In this document: in pieces, positions 9,766 to 22,340 of the stretch | How positions within the stretch are numbered: the stretch's first letter is position 1 | Layout of the letters: every line of letters starts with the position of its first letter | DNA from: Pterois miles | Taxonomy: Eukaryota > Chordata > Actinopteri > Perciformes > Scorpaenidae | NCBI GenBank assembly: GCA_947000775.1 | Contig: CAMQGK010000001.1 | Coordinates: forward strand, 4,887,501-4,951,500 | DNA: 64,000 nt | Direction: 5' to 3' | Notes under the pieces: generated by a model | Databases searched by the model: none | What the model was told of the DNA's origin: nothing | The model's input: only the letters and a program-made list of their open reading frames with translations | Position numbers and translations under genes: made by a program

Positions 9766-10998
9766 CTGTGGACAGAACACAAACACATTAGCACACTCTC
9801 CACATAAGGATTTGTACACATGATTTGCAGCTTTATAAATTGACGTGGATACACTCCTTTCAGCCCAGCAGTGTGTCATTAAAAAAAAAAAAAAAACACC
9901 AGTATTGTCCTATCTTCCCAGTGGGGGTTTACATTTACCGTCAAAGACAAGACACTGAAGGGCAAAGAAATGTTAAGTGGTGGTGCAGATGTTGTCTCTC
10001 CCTCTCCAGTCCTCAACCTTGTTTGGAAAACAGGGTGACCTTCAACTGCAGCCAACAGCACACCTGTGCCATGACAAACCCCATCCTGTCAGCTAGTTTG
10101 GCTGGCATGTTGATTAAAGATGGGACCAGAGCTGAGGATTATAAAACCTGTGCAGACAGCCCACACACAGCAGCTCATTTCCATAAAGCTCACACTATAA
10201 ACAAACTGGATTCTCTGTGGTTAGTGAACCAAAGCAGAAAAATACACCTTGTTCATTTATGTTGCAATTTGCACAGTTAAGGCAAACAAAATGAAAATAT
10301 GAAATGTGGCTGATATGCCGTGAGTGAACTGAGCTTTGTAAGCATTAATAAACTATACTCAATCACACATATCACATCCTACTTTTTTCATGACTTTCAG
10401 TATTTTTTAAAGTTAGTTAGTAAGTAAATAAACTGTAGGTCAATCAAATCGATTAATTGCATTATTGTCCATAATTAATTGTAATTAATTGCAAATTAAT
10501 CTCATTTTTTATCTGTTCAAAATGTACCTTAAAGGGAGATTTGTCAAGTATTGAATACTCTCATTGACATGAGCAAATGTGCTGTAAATGTTCATGTAAT
10601 TTATTTATGTAAATGTATTAGGGATGTGCATTTCAAGTAAAAATACAATTAGAAAATCACTGGGAATTATTTTTTTTTTAATAATTCATTTTTTTTATAG
10701 ATTTTGAATAAGTTGGTACTAAGGTACAAGTTAACCTATCAAGTGAAATGTTTCATAGGCAAAAATAACATTAAATGGCTACAGGCTAGAGATCCATGTA
10801 AGAAAAGGTACAACACAGATGATTATCCCTCAAAAAAATAAGGTAATCTCTGGAAATAATAAATAAATAAATGAATACAATAAAGATAAGACAATAGAAT
10901 TATTTGATTATTATCGTCAGCAGATTTTCCTTTCTAACGCTGTGGAGTAAGAGTTTATTTCAACCATATTATTGGAACAGTGGAAGAGGCCGGTGGAA

Positions 10999-11075
<77 letters not shown>

Positions 11076-14000
11076 CTGACAGAAAAGTGCCAAACTGAAC
11101 GTGCCACACGCGTTTTACCTGCAACGGTCAATACAAGAGAAATACAGTAGATGTTTTAAGATGGGACACATAGTCGCGTTAACTGTTTGATTTTTCATAA
11201 CGTGACAAGTATTCGAATAATCATCCCTAATGTATACGTTTTTAATTGGAAATCAACTAACAACATAAAACAATGACAGATATTTTAACCTATTTCACAA
11301 CAAGCTAGTATGACATGGTTGGTACCAATAGATTCTTTAGCTTTTCTAGTTTCATATGATAGTATAGCTTTAAAACTGAGCCCCGCTACAACCTCCGAAA
11401 GTGTTAAAGAAAAGGCGGCATTAAAATGAATAAGCATTAATGTGTTATTAGTTAACTTTGACTGCCATAGTTAACCGTCAGAGTCTAAAACCGATGCAGT
11501 CCCACAGAGCAAACACATTTAAACCGCCGACAAAGTTGATTTACTTTCTTCACCTGAAAATTATTTGCTTTTCTTGAGTCTTCCTTTTATAACAGTGGAC
11601 TTCATCGTTATTGCTTTTTTTCAGGAAAAGCAAAAGAGTTTGTTGCACCTCAGGTACACGGAGAGCACACCGCTAATGCTCTGACACAGATGGTAACATG
11701 GACTTTTAAGAGTACACAGGGATCTTACATGGATACTTTTCTCAGGCTAAAAACTGCCATAAAATTAGCCTCATTTACATGTAAAACCTCAAAGAAAAGT
11801 TTTAGGGCTTTTATTCAGAGCCCGTGGATCCATTCAGTGACATCTCTGAGAAGTCTTGGCTTTCTTCTGGGCTCGCCGACATCGGCAGAAAATTAGTGTT
11901 CACAAATATTGGCTTGGCTGCCCACGATGACAGCTCAGAGAAAATACTGTGCAGAATAAAAAAAAAAAAAATCTTGTTTTATTTCACTTTTGTAGAAATC
12001 TTTGTGGCTTCAGGCACAGCATGAATGAAAAGGTTTGGCCATCATAACATATTTCCATACTGAATACTATTTTTGCAAAATAAAGTGGACGTGTTTTCCA
12101 CATATATTTCATTCCGAGGCATTGTTGGCAGAGACACAGTGAGAAGCTAAAAATAAGATGCAGGGGGGAATAAGACACGGGGTGAAAGTGTTTTCCCTTA
12201 GATGATGTATGGGCTGTGGATTTCTCACAGCACCAGTGTGCTTTACCTGCGAGAACAGATCCTTTACATTATCGTGGTGACAATCAATTCGGCAGCTTGA
12301 CCAAAAGTTGGCGAAGGGTTTTTCTCCATCAGTTGCAAAATGAGTTTTACTCCTCTTTATGTGCTCACACAGCAAGATCTGTTTTCTCTCTTTTGTCTAG
12401 TAACTCCAGGCTAAAAACAGTCTAACTGAGATGAATGAATCGAGACATATAGCCCCACCCTTCGCCTAACTCTTAACGGTTCTGCCGCATTGCTTGTCAA
12501 TCATGTCCTGAGCTCTGGCAGGGGCCACCTCCTGACTATTGATTTGTATCTGTCTAGAGTAGATGCTGTCAACGGGGCTTTTAGCTTTATTTAAAAACAC
12601 ACATGCCGTCTCTGAGCACCCACTGCTTCACATCCACACAGCTGGGACCCGAGCAGCTTCCCTCTGTTGGCCACTGGGGCATATGGGGTTTTAACTGCCT
12701 CCCTCCGGGGCAACTAGACAGCCGTTGCCGAGGGAAGAGACAGTGTTACACTTGTTCACTTTCTCAGCTCAGGCTGACAAAATTAGGAACATCATCCATC
12801 ATTTTTATTCACATTGTCAACCAAGTGTATCTGCATCCCCTGTGCTATCCATCATCCAGACTGAGCAGGTGAATTGCTACTGACTGGCTATAATCCCTTA
12901 TTGATCTCACCTATTGAACACTCTTCAGTCATGAAGGGGACGGAGCATGTTCAAGGATGTTTAAGCCTGAGGACAACTAAGAAATGGATTGTTTCAGAGA
13001 GTGGAAAATCAATTTTAGGAAGATTTCACTTATGTCTCACACATTCACAGTAAGTTACACTTGCTGCTCTGGACCAGCTAGTTCAGACCTGGAAGTTTGC
13101 ATAAAAATGCAAATAGGATCACTAAACTGTAATGAGCCATGTGTCTTTCAGCCCCATCAAAGCCAAGATTATCTCCCCAAATCTGCTCTTAGCATTACCA
13201 GCCTCGCCACTAGCACTGAAGTGTGGAGAGTACTAAGAAAAACATTGTTTTTCCTCTCAGCCACCAATAAAAACAGAGCGCTAAAGCCCGCTCTCACCCT
13301 CTCGATTGGCTGCGAGACCCTGCCAAAAATATTAGGCTGATTGGTTGTTGCTAAGCAGTCGGCTCTCTGAGAGGGTGGAAGCTTTGGCGGCCTTTCGCTC
13401 GGCCGGCCCCGCCCCCTCCAAGTCATGCTGTGAATGTAGAAGTGAGGAAGAAGTCACCGAGAGCATCGAGTTCAACATTAGAGATGGAGAGAGGGTGAGC
13501 GAGAGATAGCAGAACTTCACTGTGAGAGGGAGATCAAAAGCTTTTGTGGACTCTTTGTACTCCAGATAAAGGAGGAGGAAGAGCGGGGGGGGGGGGGCAC
13601 TTAACTCTACAACTTAGGTATTGTGAAAATGAGCAGTGGAGGAGGGGAGGGGGGAGTAGCTATAAAAATAGTACTAAACCGAACAATAAAAACAACTCAA
13701 ACAAAACAAACAGCCCTACAGTATCATTTAGAACTTGAGGCAATTTATTTTCCACATCTGAGCCCAGAGACACCGCCGCTCTGCTCGTCACCAAAGGGAT
13801 AACATGTAGCCTGTGGGGCCGCCGACTGTGACACATGCAGGCGGCGGAGAAGAAGATGTTGGACTGGAGAAAGAAGAGCGAGGAAGAGGGAAAGAGTAGT
13901 GAGGCTGCCAGCAGACTGAGGGTTGTTAGCGTCCTTGCCTGTAACGCTGTCAAAGTGTCATAATAGAGCAGAGTGCTTCTTCAATCACAAAGCGTACGGC

Positions 14001-16602
14001 GGAGCAGGGAGCCAATTAGCCTCGCTCTCACCAGACTCTCTGCTCCTCGGAGACACTCCAGCCTCAGTCGGCACACACACCGGCAAAACCGAGCTGCTGG
14101 TAAACACACTCCATTGAAAGAAGCAACCAGGATGTTTACACAGGCCAAGTCTCCAAGGAGCGGGAGCCGCCGAGCCGGACCAATTGCAACAGCCTGCCAC
14201 TTCCCGGCAGCGAATGGACGCGCTGTTTTGCTCCTCGCTTAGCCAATGGGTGGGCAGCTCTGCAGACTGTGAGCCAATAGCGGGGCAGAGCTGCCTGTAA
14301 CCATGCAACAGCGAGCAGCCCTGGATGCAGGCTGGAATGTGGAGTTCTGCTGCCGCGCAGCTGCAGCTCAGCCTGCCGCGCAGACACAGAGAGGCAGAAC
14401 AAAAATACGAGAGCATGGGGAGCACGTGGGGAGAAAGTTATGGATGCAGCTCTGAGCCGGCCGCACCCAGAACCGCCAACGCCACCACCAGCTGCACCAG
14501 CACCACCGACGCCACCATCAGCTGCACCAGCACCACCGACGCCACCACCAGCTACACCAGCACCACCAACGCCACCATCAGCTGCACCAGCACCACCGAC
14601 GCCACCACCAGCACCACCAACGCCACCATCAGCTGCACCAGCAGAAGGATAAAACAGTCAAGTCATTTATGCTGTGCACATTCTTACAGATAAGGTTTAA
14701 AACATCTTTATTTAGAATAAGTCCTGTTTTATCCCAATTATGTAAATAGAAAAACACCAGTGTGAACAAGCCAAATACCAAATAAATTTTACAATCTTTC
14801 AGATAAGTGTTTCTGTGGTAATCCCATAATTCAATTCAACATATTTAAACAGGACCTACAGGCAGTTAGCAGAACACAGCATGAAACCAGAACCTGGTCT
14901 AAATGCATGTGCCTAACAATGCCTAATATAAATGAGCACTTACCAGAAAACTACATTAAATGTCTAAGTTAAAACAAAGTGCACATAATCACAGATGACG
15001 TACTGTAACACCTGCACTTTAACACAGCTTAATGTGACCTGAAGGTTTATATAACTGCTCTCTAACCTGTGATATTTCTTTTTGTCACAGCAGCTCAACT
15101 AATGAGGACTTGAGTGACAGACCTGCGATGTGCAGTCTGCTTTAAAAATCGACCTCACATCCATCAGGGTCACTGCAGCAGACCACCGCAGCACAGAGCA
15201 AAGGGTGTGGTTTTTTAAAAAAAAAGAAAACTCCTAGTGCTAGCATAAAAACACACCATTTAACAGCATTGCCATCACCCTCTCTCTCTCTCCTCCTGCA
15301 TAAGCGCGCTCCCCACTCCAACCCTGATCATCTCACACGTGGTAAAATCCAAACTCTATGGCGCCACACTCCCGCCGTACGATTGGCTAGGCTGCAGCTC
15401 TGATCCGAGGATCTGATTCGTTGTTGCTAAGCAGTGAGGAGCCGTCGAGAGTGAAAACAAGACAGCGTGGTCCTACTAACTACCAGCTAACTCCTTGTTT
15501 TCATCCTCCCCTCCCTCTTGGAGTGTCCCACCTTTTTGCCTCTGCCCCACCCATACTGCAGTGCTGCAGGATGGGTCTTGCCGACTTACCAGAATAGCCA
15601 CACTGACCTAATAAACTCATTCCTCTTGATAACATATTCAAATTGAATATTGTTTTTTTGCAATTTACAAAAGAGCTGGTTGCTATTTTTATCACATCAC
15701 ATGGTTATGAAACAGCCAATGAGCCACAAGCTCTTCTATAACCCAGACATCAAGAGTTCGTCAAGTGCAGAAAAAGTCAGGAAGTCACTAAACGTGATCA
15801 CAGCACAATTTTTAGACAACCACTGCATGCTAAACAATAACTTTATTACAGAGGGCTATAAAATAAGAAATAGTTGAATAAGACGGAGAAATAACAGCAG
15901 ACAGATAAAAACATGGTTACATAAAGAAAAGACAATGAGGATAAAATAGGTTAAAAGAGATTATGTAAGCTTGTTGGAGTGGAGTTAAACATTCAGACCT
16001 CTCCGATGAAAAACAACGGCTGCACACAACTGTTCAAGTGCTCAGTTAAAACTTCCCAGAGGGAGTTCAATCATCTTCATCTTGACCTGTTATTTTGGGG
16101 ACAGTTTCTATTTATAAAACCCGCAACATCTCCTTGGTCCTAGAAAGTGGACTACTGAAACAAAGTAAGAGGAAAGAAAAAAAAACAACAAGGAAATGAA
16201 TTCTCCCATCCCAAAAAAATCTTTTCCTCCCCCTCCTTTACCTAACTATAGCCAGACCCATGTGGCCAACTCAAATTCAGAGCACTAGCCCGTCTCTCTG
16301 ACGCAATTGGCCGACAAGTCGCCCAGCTTGGCGGATTGGCTGTTGCTAAGCAGTAGGCTGGTGGGAGCCAGCCGGCGAGCAGGCGGCCCAGAAGAGCTGT
16401 TGCCGCTACATGGCCCTGAGGGGGGTATGTGTGTGTGTGTGTGGGGGGGAGGGCGGTAGAGGGCGGTGGGGGTAGCAGGTTCAAACAAAGCTGCTGTCCT
16501 CTCTCCTCTCACCTCCTACTGCTCCCTAAGGTGCTGGAGGCCCCCGACGGAGCGCTCGCTGGCGGAGGCATCAAACCTGGCAGTGCCGTCACATGCACAC
16601 TT

Positions 16603-16643
<41 letters not shown>

Positions 16644-19600
16644 TGTGCACTGAGACAGATGTAAACACCAAGTCTCCAGAGCAGAGTATGTAACGTATAG
16701 ATCGGCGACATTAAAAGTGAAGTGACAGCCGACATGACAGCCACAGCTTCCGTCACAGACTGAAGGCCGGATCAAATAGGGAACATCTACAATATTTATA
16801 GATTACAGGATACAGGGGCGGATGAGGGAACGGGATGAAAAACAACTGCACCTGACACAAACTTAAAAATGTTGACATCTGAGCGCAGACTGGTTTTCAA
16901 ACTGTTTGCGTGAAATGTTTTCAAGAGTCTGTGTTTGAAGTGCTCCACTCCAAAATCTAATTTGTAAGAAAATAAAGGAGTTTTACTGGAGCTCTTGAAA
17001 ACACAAAGACATCCAGGCTGTGAGAGTTATGATATCTGTCAACGTAAGCCAGCCTTCCCTGGTGGAAATGGTTGGATTTTGTGTAACAAGCAAGGTCACA
17101 ATTCTTTTTCTTTTCTGGTTTGTTTTTTTTACCGCTGTAAAGTTGATCAAGGGTGTGTTGTTAACATCATTATCATCGCCACAGGACCGGTCTGTTTGAC
17201 TTGGAAAACAGCAGCAGCCGCAGGTAAAGCCTTGAAAGGTCACTGAAGCAAGTGGCGATTTGTTTTCACCATGCCAACCTCATTAATGCTGTACATAGAG
17301 CCGATTACTTCCCAAAAAGTGTTCAAAATGATTGCTTCACACGTAGTCATAGAGGGTTTCTTCTCTATTTTTAAGTCCAAGTTCACTGTCATCACTGTGT
17401 TCAGTACGTTTAAACTCTCTATTACTGACACAAACCACTCTGTGCTTTCTGTTTACAGTGTGGAGGACGTCACACAAGGACAACTTTCTCAAGATGAATT
17501 GATTCTTGACAGACATTTTTTCCCTTCTGCTGTAAATGTGTTTTCTGACATTTTTGGAAGCCCTTTTTGTTTAAATTGGCCCATTTGAAGGGAAACACAT
17601 CTAAATCATGTTTCGTTTCTTACGACATTTCTAAAGTTCAACGGCAATCCTCCTGACAGATGGATGGAAACAGAGCGTAGAGTATATACTCAAGGGGGGG
17701 CATTAAAAAGCAATGTGTATGTGTGAAGGTAAGGGAGAGCATTGGGGAAGGAGAACAGAGAGAGTAAATATGAAAGCAAGAGACAAAGAATAAATACAAA
17801 GACATACAAGTTGTGATCGGTGGTTTTACTGTTTTGACACTATACAAGCAGAAAATCTTCCACAAGTTCATTATTAACTTATCTCAGCAAAATCTGTCAC
17901 CTTTAACGTATTTGTTGTTGTTTTACCGACAGGCTGTTCAATGAATAATTCACCTCTTTAGTCTTGTTAATTCTTTATGTTATTGACTTCTACATATCGG
18001 TGTTACTGTTTGTTATTGTGGTGATGTGTAAATTCACACCCTCAGAGGCAGCCTTTTGAAAACTGGCAGAAAAATAAAAGCTTAGTTTGGTGTTATTACT
18101 TAAAGTACACAGTTAGATGTGAACAAAAAAACGACCTTTTTAGTGCTGCAAATAATTATTTCCATTGTCGAGCAATCTGCCAATTATTTTCTTGATTGTG
18201 GTCTATAAAATGTTAGACAATGGTGACAAATGTTTCCCAAAACCCAAGATGACGTCCTCTAATGTCCTGTTTTGTCAACAACTCAGAAATCTTTTATTTA
18301 CCGTCACAGAGGAGTAAAGAAACCAGAAAGTATTCACATTTAAAAAGGTGGAATCAGAAAAATTACTCAAACAAATCAATCTAATACCAAAATAGTTGCC
18401 GATTAACTTAATAGCTTACAACTAATCAATTAATCATTGTGGCTCCAGATCTTTTTGTGTCAATATTTCTAGAGTTTTTTAATATATTAAACAGTGTTGG
18501 AAATTAACGTTTTTGTTCACCTGCCACACGCTTGTCCATTCAGATTACTGTTGTTTTTTTAGGCTGGTAAGTGAAGCAACTCTAGCAGCCACTTGCATAT
18601 TTTACCATCATTTGGCTGGTGGCTGGTGCTAATTTCCAACCTTGGTAATGAACCGAAACAAAAGACAGAAAGGAATATGTTAAAACTTTAATGCTATGAA
18701 TAATATATTTGCCAAAAAGTTATCGATATAAGATGACTCTCTCACAGTAAGTGGTGGCAGACAAACTGTGAATACTGGATAAAGATATTCGGTGAGAGAA
18801 AGAAAAGAGAAAGCAGGAGACGCAGACTGTGGCAAAGTGAGAAAGGAAAGGGAAACGCAGCAGAAAGTGACAGACTGAGGTAGGTATACTGTATGGGAAC
18901 AGACAGGCACAGAAAAGTGAGCAGTCGCAGGGTGTGACCAGCAGCAGGATGAACGCTCAGATATTTTCCTGCAGCAGCTGATGCGCCTGGCGGGGGAATA
19001 GCCAGCTTCTATCAGAGCAAAACTACTCTGCTAATTACTTTTGATTTCATCTTGAAACTGTACTACAAGCAGGACTCTTATCCTCCTTGAAGTGCTCCCC
19101 ACCAGAGATATTTTGCCATCACTTATGTCCTGATAAGTTTGCGTCCTTGGTGGTGCACTGGGTGTAAACAGCGAGCTACTTCTTGCCTGTCTGTGCAGCG
19201 GTGTACACAAAGATAGTACTCTTGTAAACAACATCTTTTTCTCCGCTGTCTCACACAATTTCTCAAAACAACAACTAATTACACCTATTCGTCTTGACTT
19301 GAGCTTCATGGGGCTGACTGCACAGTGTGCCCGGTAGCTCCCTGTTGTGACAGACCTGGGCTTGTATGGCATCCCAAATAACAAGAATTAATATATGATG
19401 CTTTAGGGGGTTGTCGGGGAGCTCTTCAGCGAGCCTCGAGATTAAACAGACAAATGCTGCATTTTCACTGCCAAGAAGACGCAGCAGCAGAAAGTTTCAG
19501 CATTAAGGGCAAGAAATGGCAGCGGAAAACTTCAAAAAGGTTTGCCTCTAACAACGTCTTAAATTTTCTGACTGACTGTGCAGACAGCACATGTATAATA

Positions 19601-21726
19601 CTACACAGAGAATAATTTAGTGAATGACCTGATATGGTACAGCAAAGAAAAAGCCCTGGAATATGAACGAGTATAGAGGCTGTATCGCAGTCAAGTATCT
19701 GAAATAGAAATAATTTTAAAAAATAACAACATGGCAGCGAGAAGGAGCATCATGAAGAATACACTGCGCCAAACATCTAAGGTGGGCGTCAAACCCACTG
19801 TTTACCAGGGAAGACAAAATCAATCGCCCTACCCACTGCGCCAAGAACTGCGCCTCACGTCGGGCAGCAGCAGCAGGTCTAACAGGGTTCGGTAAACCTG
19901 TGGTCTGTGTGAGGATGGAAACTTTTGACTGACAGGATCCTAGTGATTTTCACAGCTGAGGGACATGTCTTTGCACGACAGTCAGCAAATAATAACATGC
20001 ACTTGTCATGTTTGACTTATATTCCTGGCACCTGAGAGCACCTATCAAATGTTTGCTTTACATTTGTAACAATCACTTTCAGTTTATGTCCAAACTAGGA
20101 CAATAATATCCATTCCTACTTCCAGATCCCAGCTTTCAGACAGCATCTCAGCGTGTAACATCCTTTATTTGTGTGCTGCAGAGACACAGCTTTAAATCAC
20201 AACAAACATTAGCACTTCCATGTGCAAAAATCCCAGTTAACTGTGGTTACTTGAATAAACAGACTTTATTCCTACTTTACTTTTTCCCAAGCTAAGACGC
20301 AGCCTATCTGCTGACAGGAGGAGATAAGCGGTGAGAGGATGGTTATCTCCGCAGCCACAGAGATTAGGGATGTTCCCTTCATGTAATGTGATTTCTATAT
20401 GATAATAAATGGAAAGGAAATTAACTCAACAGTGCACTGACAGGAGAAAATCTGACAACAACCCCCCTCCCAGTAACAAAGCAGGTAGAGTCCTGCTCAT
20501 CCCATCACACTGCTGCTTGACAGGAATGTGTTTATTTATGACAACTGACCGCAGTTTTGAACATCTCAGATAATGTGGGTCCAACTGCATGGATAGCCGC
20601 AGAGCAAGGTTATAACGCTACCTGTATTTCCGGTTTGTTAACGAGCATGTGGCATGAATACGACTTCCTATTATCCCAAACAACAACCAAGACATTTCAA
20701 GTTTATTACATGTCAAAGCTCCACATTTGATATTAACTGTCAGTGAAGCTGCCTCACAAAACTTCTGGTATGAACTGGAGCGTGTTGATCAGCCGAATGG
20801 ACATTATATAGGCTACTTAAACAAAACTTTCACTTTTAATCACATACAACGACTTGTATGCAAAATAACCACAAATATGAAGAGGTAGCTAGCTAGATAG
20901 CGGAATATGCCCATCGCCACTGTTTTTCCGGTCTACTTTTCACGTGAATTTCATCCAAACTTCACTAGAAACTCTGCTCCCATTAGGTCAAACGCGCTCA
21001 TTTGCGCTGTTTTTCGTGTTTTGTTGCTCTGACAGTTCGCTGGCATCGCTTAACATTTCTCCCACAAGAAGTTATCAAAAACAGGGTCAGATGAAGTGGG
21101 ATAATACGCGTTGAAACGAGGCTAATGAGTCGGAAGGGGAACACAAGCGACCACATCCACAACAAGTTTTGAGTGCTGAGGCGGAGGAATACTTAGCACG
21201 AGACTGTCAGTTAGCGTTAGCTAGCTCAACGGACAGTGAATACGACGTTTTAGCTACTTAATGAAAAATAAAGAGTTTGTCATGCTTGTGTTTTGTTTAT
21301 TTGCCATTTTGGGTGTCGTCCACATTTTGCAGGTGTTAAATAGGCGTGTCGAACTGCAAGTGTCCGAAATGGGTGTCAAGTTGCTAGCTGTCCGTTACAG
21401 TTAATCTTAAAGCGTTACCTTGTCGGTTGGACGTTTCCGTTCCTTTCTCCATAAGATTCGTCGGCCTGGTCGGTCGACCAGTTGTCGTCGTCCTCCACGG
21501 TAACGTCTGCTACAATGACCGGGGAGCCAACGTTCTCCAAGCCCCGCTCCATGACTCTTGCACCATCTTCCTCCGAGGTCGAACCTGAACCCCGGGTGAC
21601 GGACTGCGGCTCCCTCCCGATGGCGGAGCCCTGAGCTTGCGAAGTCCCGAATCCGATGAGCGCTTTCAGCAACAGCAGGAGCACCAGGGAAATGCTCACG
21701 TTTCCAAAGTGAAGCCCCCTTTCCAT
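9636..21726 (-). CDS. eif2ak3: PERK (eIF2-alpha kinase 3), exons 1 and 2, 3' part missing
   Basis: Exon 1 is 21419-21726 (102 codons plus 2 bases) and exon 2 is 9636-9765; they join in phase as Arg (AG|G). PERK is a type I ER-membrane kinase: its luminal domain senses unfolded protein, and its cytosolic kinase phosphorylates eIF2-alpha to slow translation. The visible part is the signal peptide (a hydrophobic run near residues 10-25), a diverged acidic linker containing VTVEDDD, and the first conserved luminal beta-propeller stretch (SLVIISTLDGRISALDP, QWDLDVGSG, SSSLSKPE). The transmembrane and kinase parts would lie beyond the left edge. Intron 1 is 11.7 kb. The first ATG is at 21726; an in-frame GTG further up is not used here as a start. 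Identification rests on exon 2, which matches the family almost residue for residue. Confidence 0.95.
10619..11229. mobile_element. Nested MITE with TAGGGATG/CATCCCTA ends and (CA)n
   Basis: The inverted ends TAGGGATG (10619-10626) and CATCCCTA (11222-11229) are flanked by ATGTAT on both sides (10613-10618, 11230-11235), a clear target duplication. Removing it restores the continuity of the host repeat. It carries the (CA)n microsatellite. Confidence 0.75.
11001..11073. repeat. (CA)36 microsatellite
   Basis: An uninterrupted CA run of 73 bp inside the nested MITE. Confidence 0.98.
13304..13359 (+). promoter_or_regulatory. CCAAT plus X-box-like module 1
   Basis: Inverted CCAAT (GATTGG) at 13304 and again at 13339, the second followed after exactly 8 bp (start to start) by GTTGCTAAGCAGT at 13347-13359. 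GC-rich sequence with a GC-box (CCCCGCCCCC) follows near 13405. The GTTGC half-site with an imperfect inverted AGCA half resembles RFX X-boxes. Function is inferred from motif shape and repetition only. Confidence 0.5.
14230..14310 (+). promoter_or_regulatory. Looser CCAAT cluster
   Basis: Two forward CCAAT boxes (AGCCAATGGG and AGCCAATAGC) lie within about 35 bp in GC-rich sequence, followed by CCATGCAACAGC. It lies between the stricter modules and lacks their GTTGCTAAGCAGT core. Confidence 0.35.
14476..14643 (+). repeat. 30-bp GC-rich minisatellite
   Basis: Five to six copies of a CCACCATCAGCTGCACCAGC-type unit with the variants CCACCACCAGCT and CCAACG. It is open in two frames (Pro/Ala/Thr- and Thr/Ser-rich) only because the unit is a multiple of three. 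No splice or coding context supports translation. Confidence 0.85.
15381..15435 (+). promoter_or_regulatory. CCAAT plus X-box-like module 2
   Basis: GATTGG at 15381, GATTCG at 15415 and GTTGCTAAGCAGT at 15423-15435. The 8-bp spacing of the last two matches modules 1 and 3 exactly, and the outer spacing (34 bp) is close to module 1 (35 bp). Confidence 0.5.
16305..16354 (+). promoter_or_regulatory. CCAAT plus X-box-like module 3
   Basis: AATTGG at 16305, GATTGG at 16334 and GTTGCTAAGCAGT at 16342-16354, again with 8-bp spacing, followed by GC-rich sequence (CCAGCCGGCGAGCAGGCGGC). Confidence 0.5.
16604..16638. repeat. (CA)n microsatellite
   Basis: A short CA run in eif2ak3 intron 1; a related (GT)n run lies at 16429-16442. 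Confidence 0.95.
18493..18642. mobile_element. Short MITE-like repeat
   Basis: About 150 bp bounded by TGTTGGAAATTA and its near inverse CTAATTTCCAACC, in AT-rich sequence. No target duplication was confirmed. Confidence 0.4.
19768..19860 (-). repeat. tRNA-like relic (degenerate SINE head or tRNA pseudogene)
   Basis: Read on the minus strand it gives TGGCGCAGTGGGTAGGGCG (A-box-like) and, about 40 bp on, GTGGGTTTGACGCCCAC (B-box-like stem and loop). The anticodon arm is not convincing and there is no clean acceptor stem, so it is not called a functional tRNA. Confidence 0.4.
21419..21726 (-). CDS. eif2ak3: eif2ak3 exon 1 (signal peptide and linker)
   Basis: Starts at ATG 21726 (MERGLHFGN) and ends at ACA AG|GTAACG. 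A Leu/Val-rich run at about residues 10-25 is a signal peptide, followed by a low-conservation Ser/Glu/Asp-rich linker. Start choice: the nearest upstream in-frame candidate (21741) is GTG, not ATG. Confidence 0.88.
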
Positions 21727-22340
21727 TTGTAAGACTGGCACATTAGTGAAGTATGAGATTTACATGCCACGTACTGGCCTTGTAAATCTTAACATAAAAA
21801 GTGCAAAACAAACTGTGAAACTACAAAGAAAACTCCGTTGCAAAACGCCCTTTCAATTCTGTTCTTTAAGTAAACATAAACAGCCACTGGGGCACCATGT
21901 TATCCCTTTATACTTGACTCAAGACGTGCCTTGGTAACGATAAGTCCCGCCTTGTTTCTACACTGGGATTGGACAGTGTGACCCCCACATTGATTAAATA
22001 TTCAAGCAACGGTTTCTGATTGGGCTATTCGCTGTCAATCATGCATACTCGCATACTAAGCAGAATACGATTGCACCAGAGAGCTGCCACACAAAAAGGC
22101 GGGCTCAGAATGTTCCAGCCCCCCAAACAGTGCATCTCATTGGCTAATTCCGTGTTTGTCAAAGCGACGCATGCGCAGTGGCGGCTAGTACACAACGCGA
22201 GCAAAAGGTGACGCAAAAAAATCCCCGATGGCGAATCCTGTGGCGGGTATATGATTGGTGGCATGTGTCGGCCTCCGTCCAATCAGAGAGACGATACCGA
22301 TATGTAGCAACGCCATTGGTCGATTTTTGCTCTCGTTGAC
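21727..22340 (-). promoter_or_regulatory. eif2ak3 promoter region
   Basis: GC-rich sequence upstream of the PERK start codon, with an NRF1-like GCATGCGCAGT at 22169-22179 and several CCAAT boxes in both orientations (about 22253, 22279 and 22313). A TATA box is not evident, as is common for housekeeping promoters. Transcription start not determined. Confidence 0.55.

Larger units (their letters stand above)
10441..11470 (+). mobile_element. Dispersed hAT-like element, split by a nested insertion
   Basis: The copy begins near TCAATCAAATCGATTAATTG and resumes after 11230 with TGTATACG and ATTGGAAATCAACTAACAAC, ending near GTTAACTTTGACTGCC. The same family occurs at 45905-46236 and 55722-56440, all sharing CTTAAAGGGAGATTTGTCAA. 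Full ends in the other copies read AGGGCTGTCA and TGACAACCCC, so it is probably a non-autonomous hAT-type transposon. Confidence 0.7.
9766..21418 (-). other. eif2ak3 intron 1
   Basis: An 11.7-kb intron. Besides the repeats and modules listed separately, 11470-13290, 16640-18490, 18645-19760 and 19870-21400 look like single-copy or old-repeat DNA in which I can support no gene. The part between about 13.3 and 16.6 kb is GC-rich and unlike the AT-rich flanks. Confidence 0.85.

Noticed and set aside
14440..14652. Pro/Ala-rich 70-codon frame
   Set aside because: It is a translation of a 30-bp minisatellite inside an intron; other frames through the same stretch are open too.
16242..16512. Minus-strand 75-80 codon frames in GC-rich sequence
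   Set aside because: Overlapping frames with low-complexity Pro/Thr/His content and no homology or splice signals; they overlap the third CCAAT module.
19768..19860. Functional tRNA gene on the minus strand
   Set aside because: A- and B-box-like words exist, but no acceptor stem or convincing anticodon loop could be drawn.
21727..21741. Five-codon N-terminal extension of eif2ak3
   Set aside because: It would start at GTG; ATG 21726 begins a normal signal peptide.
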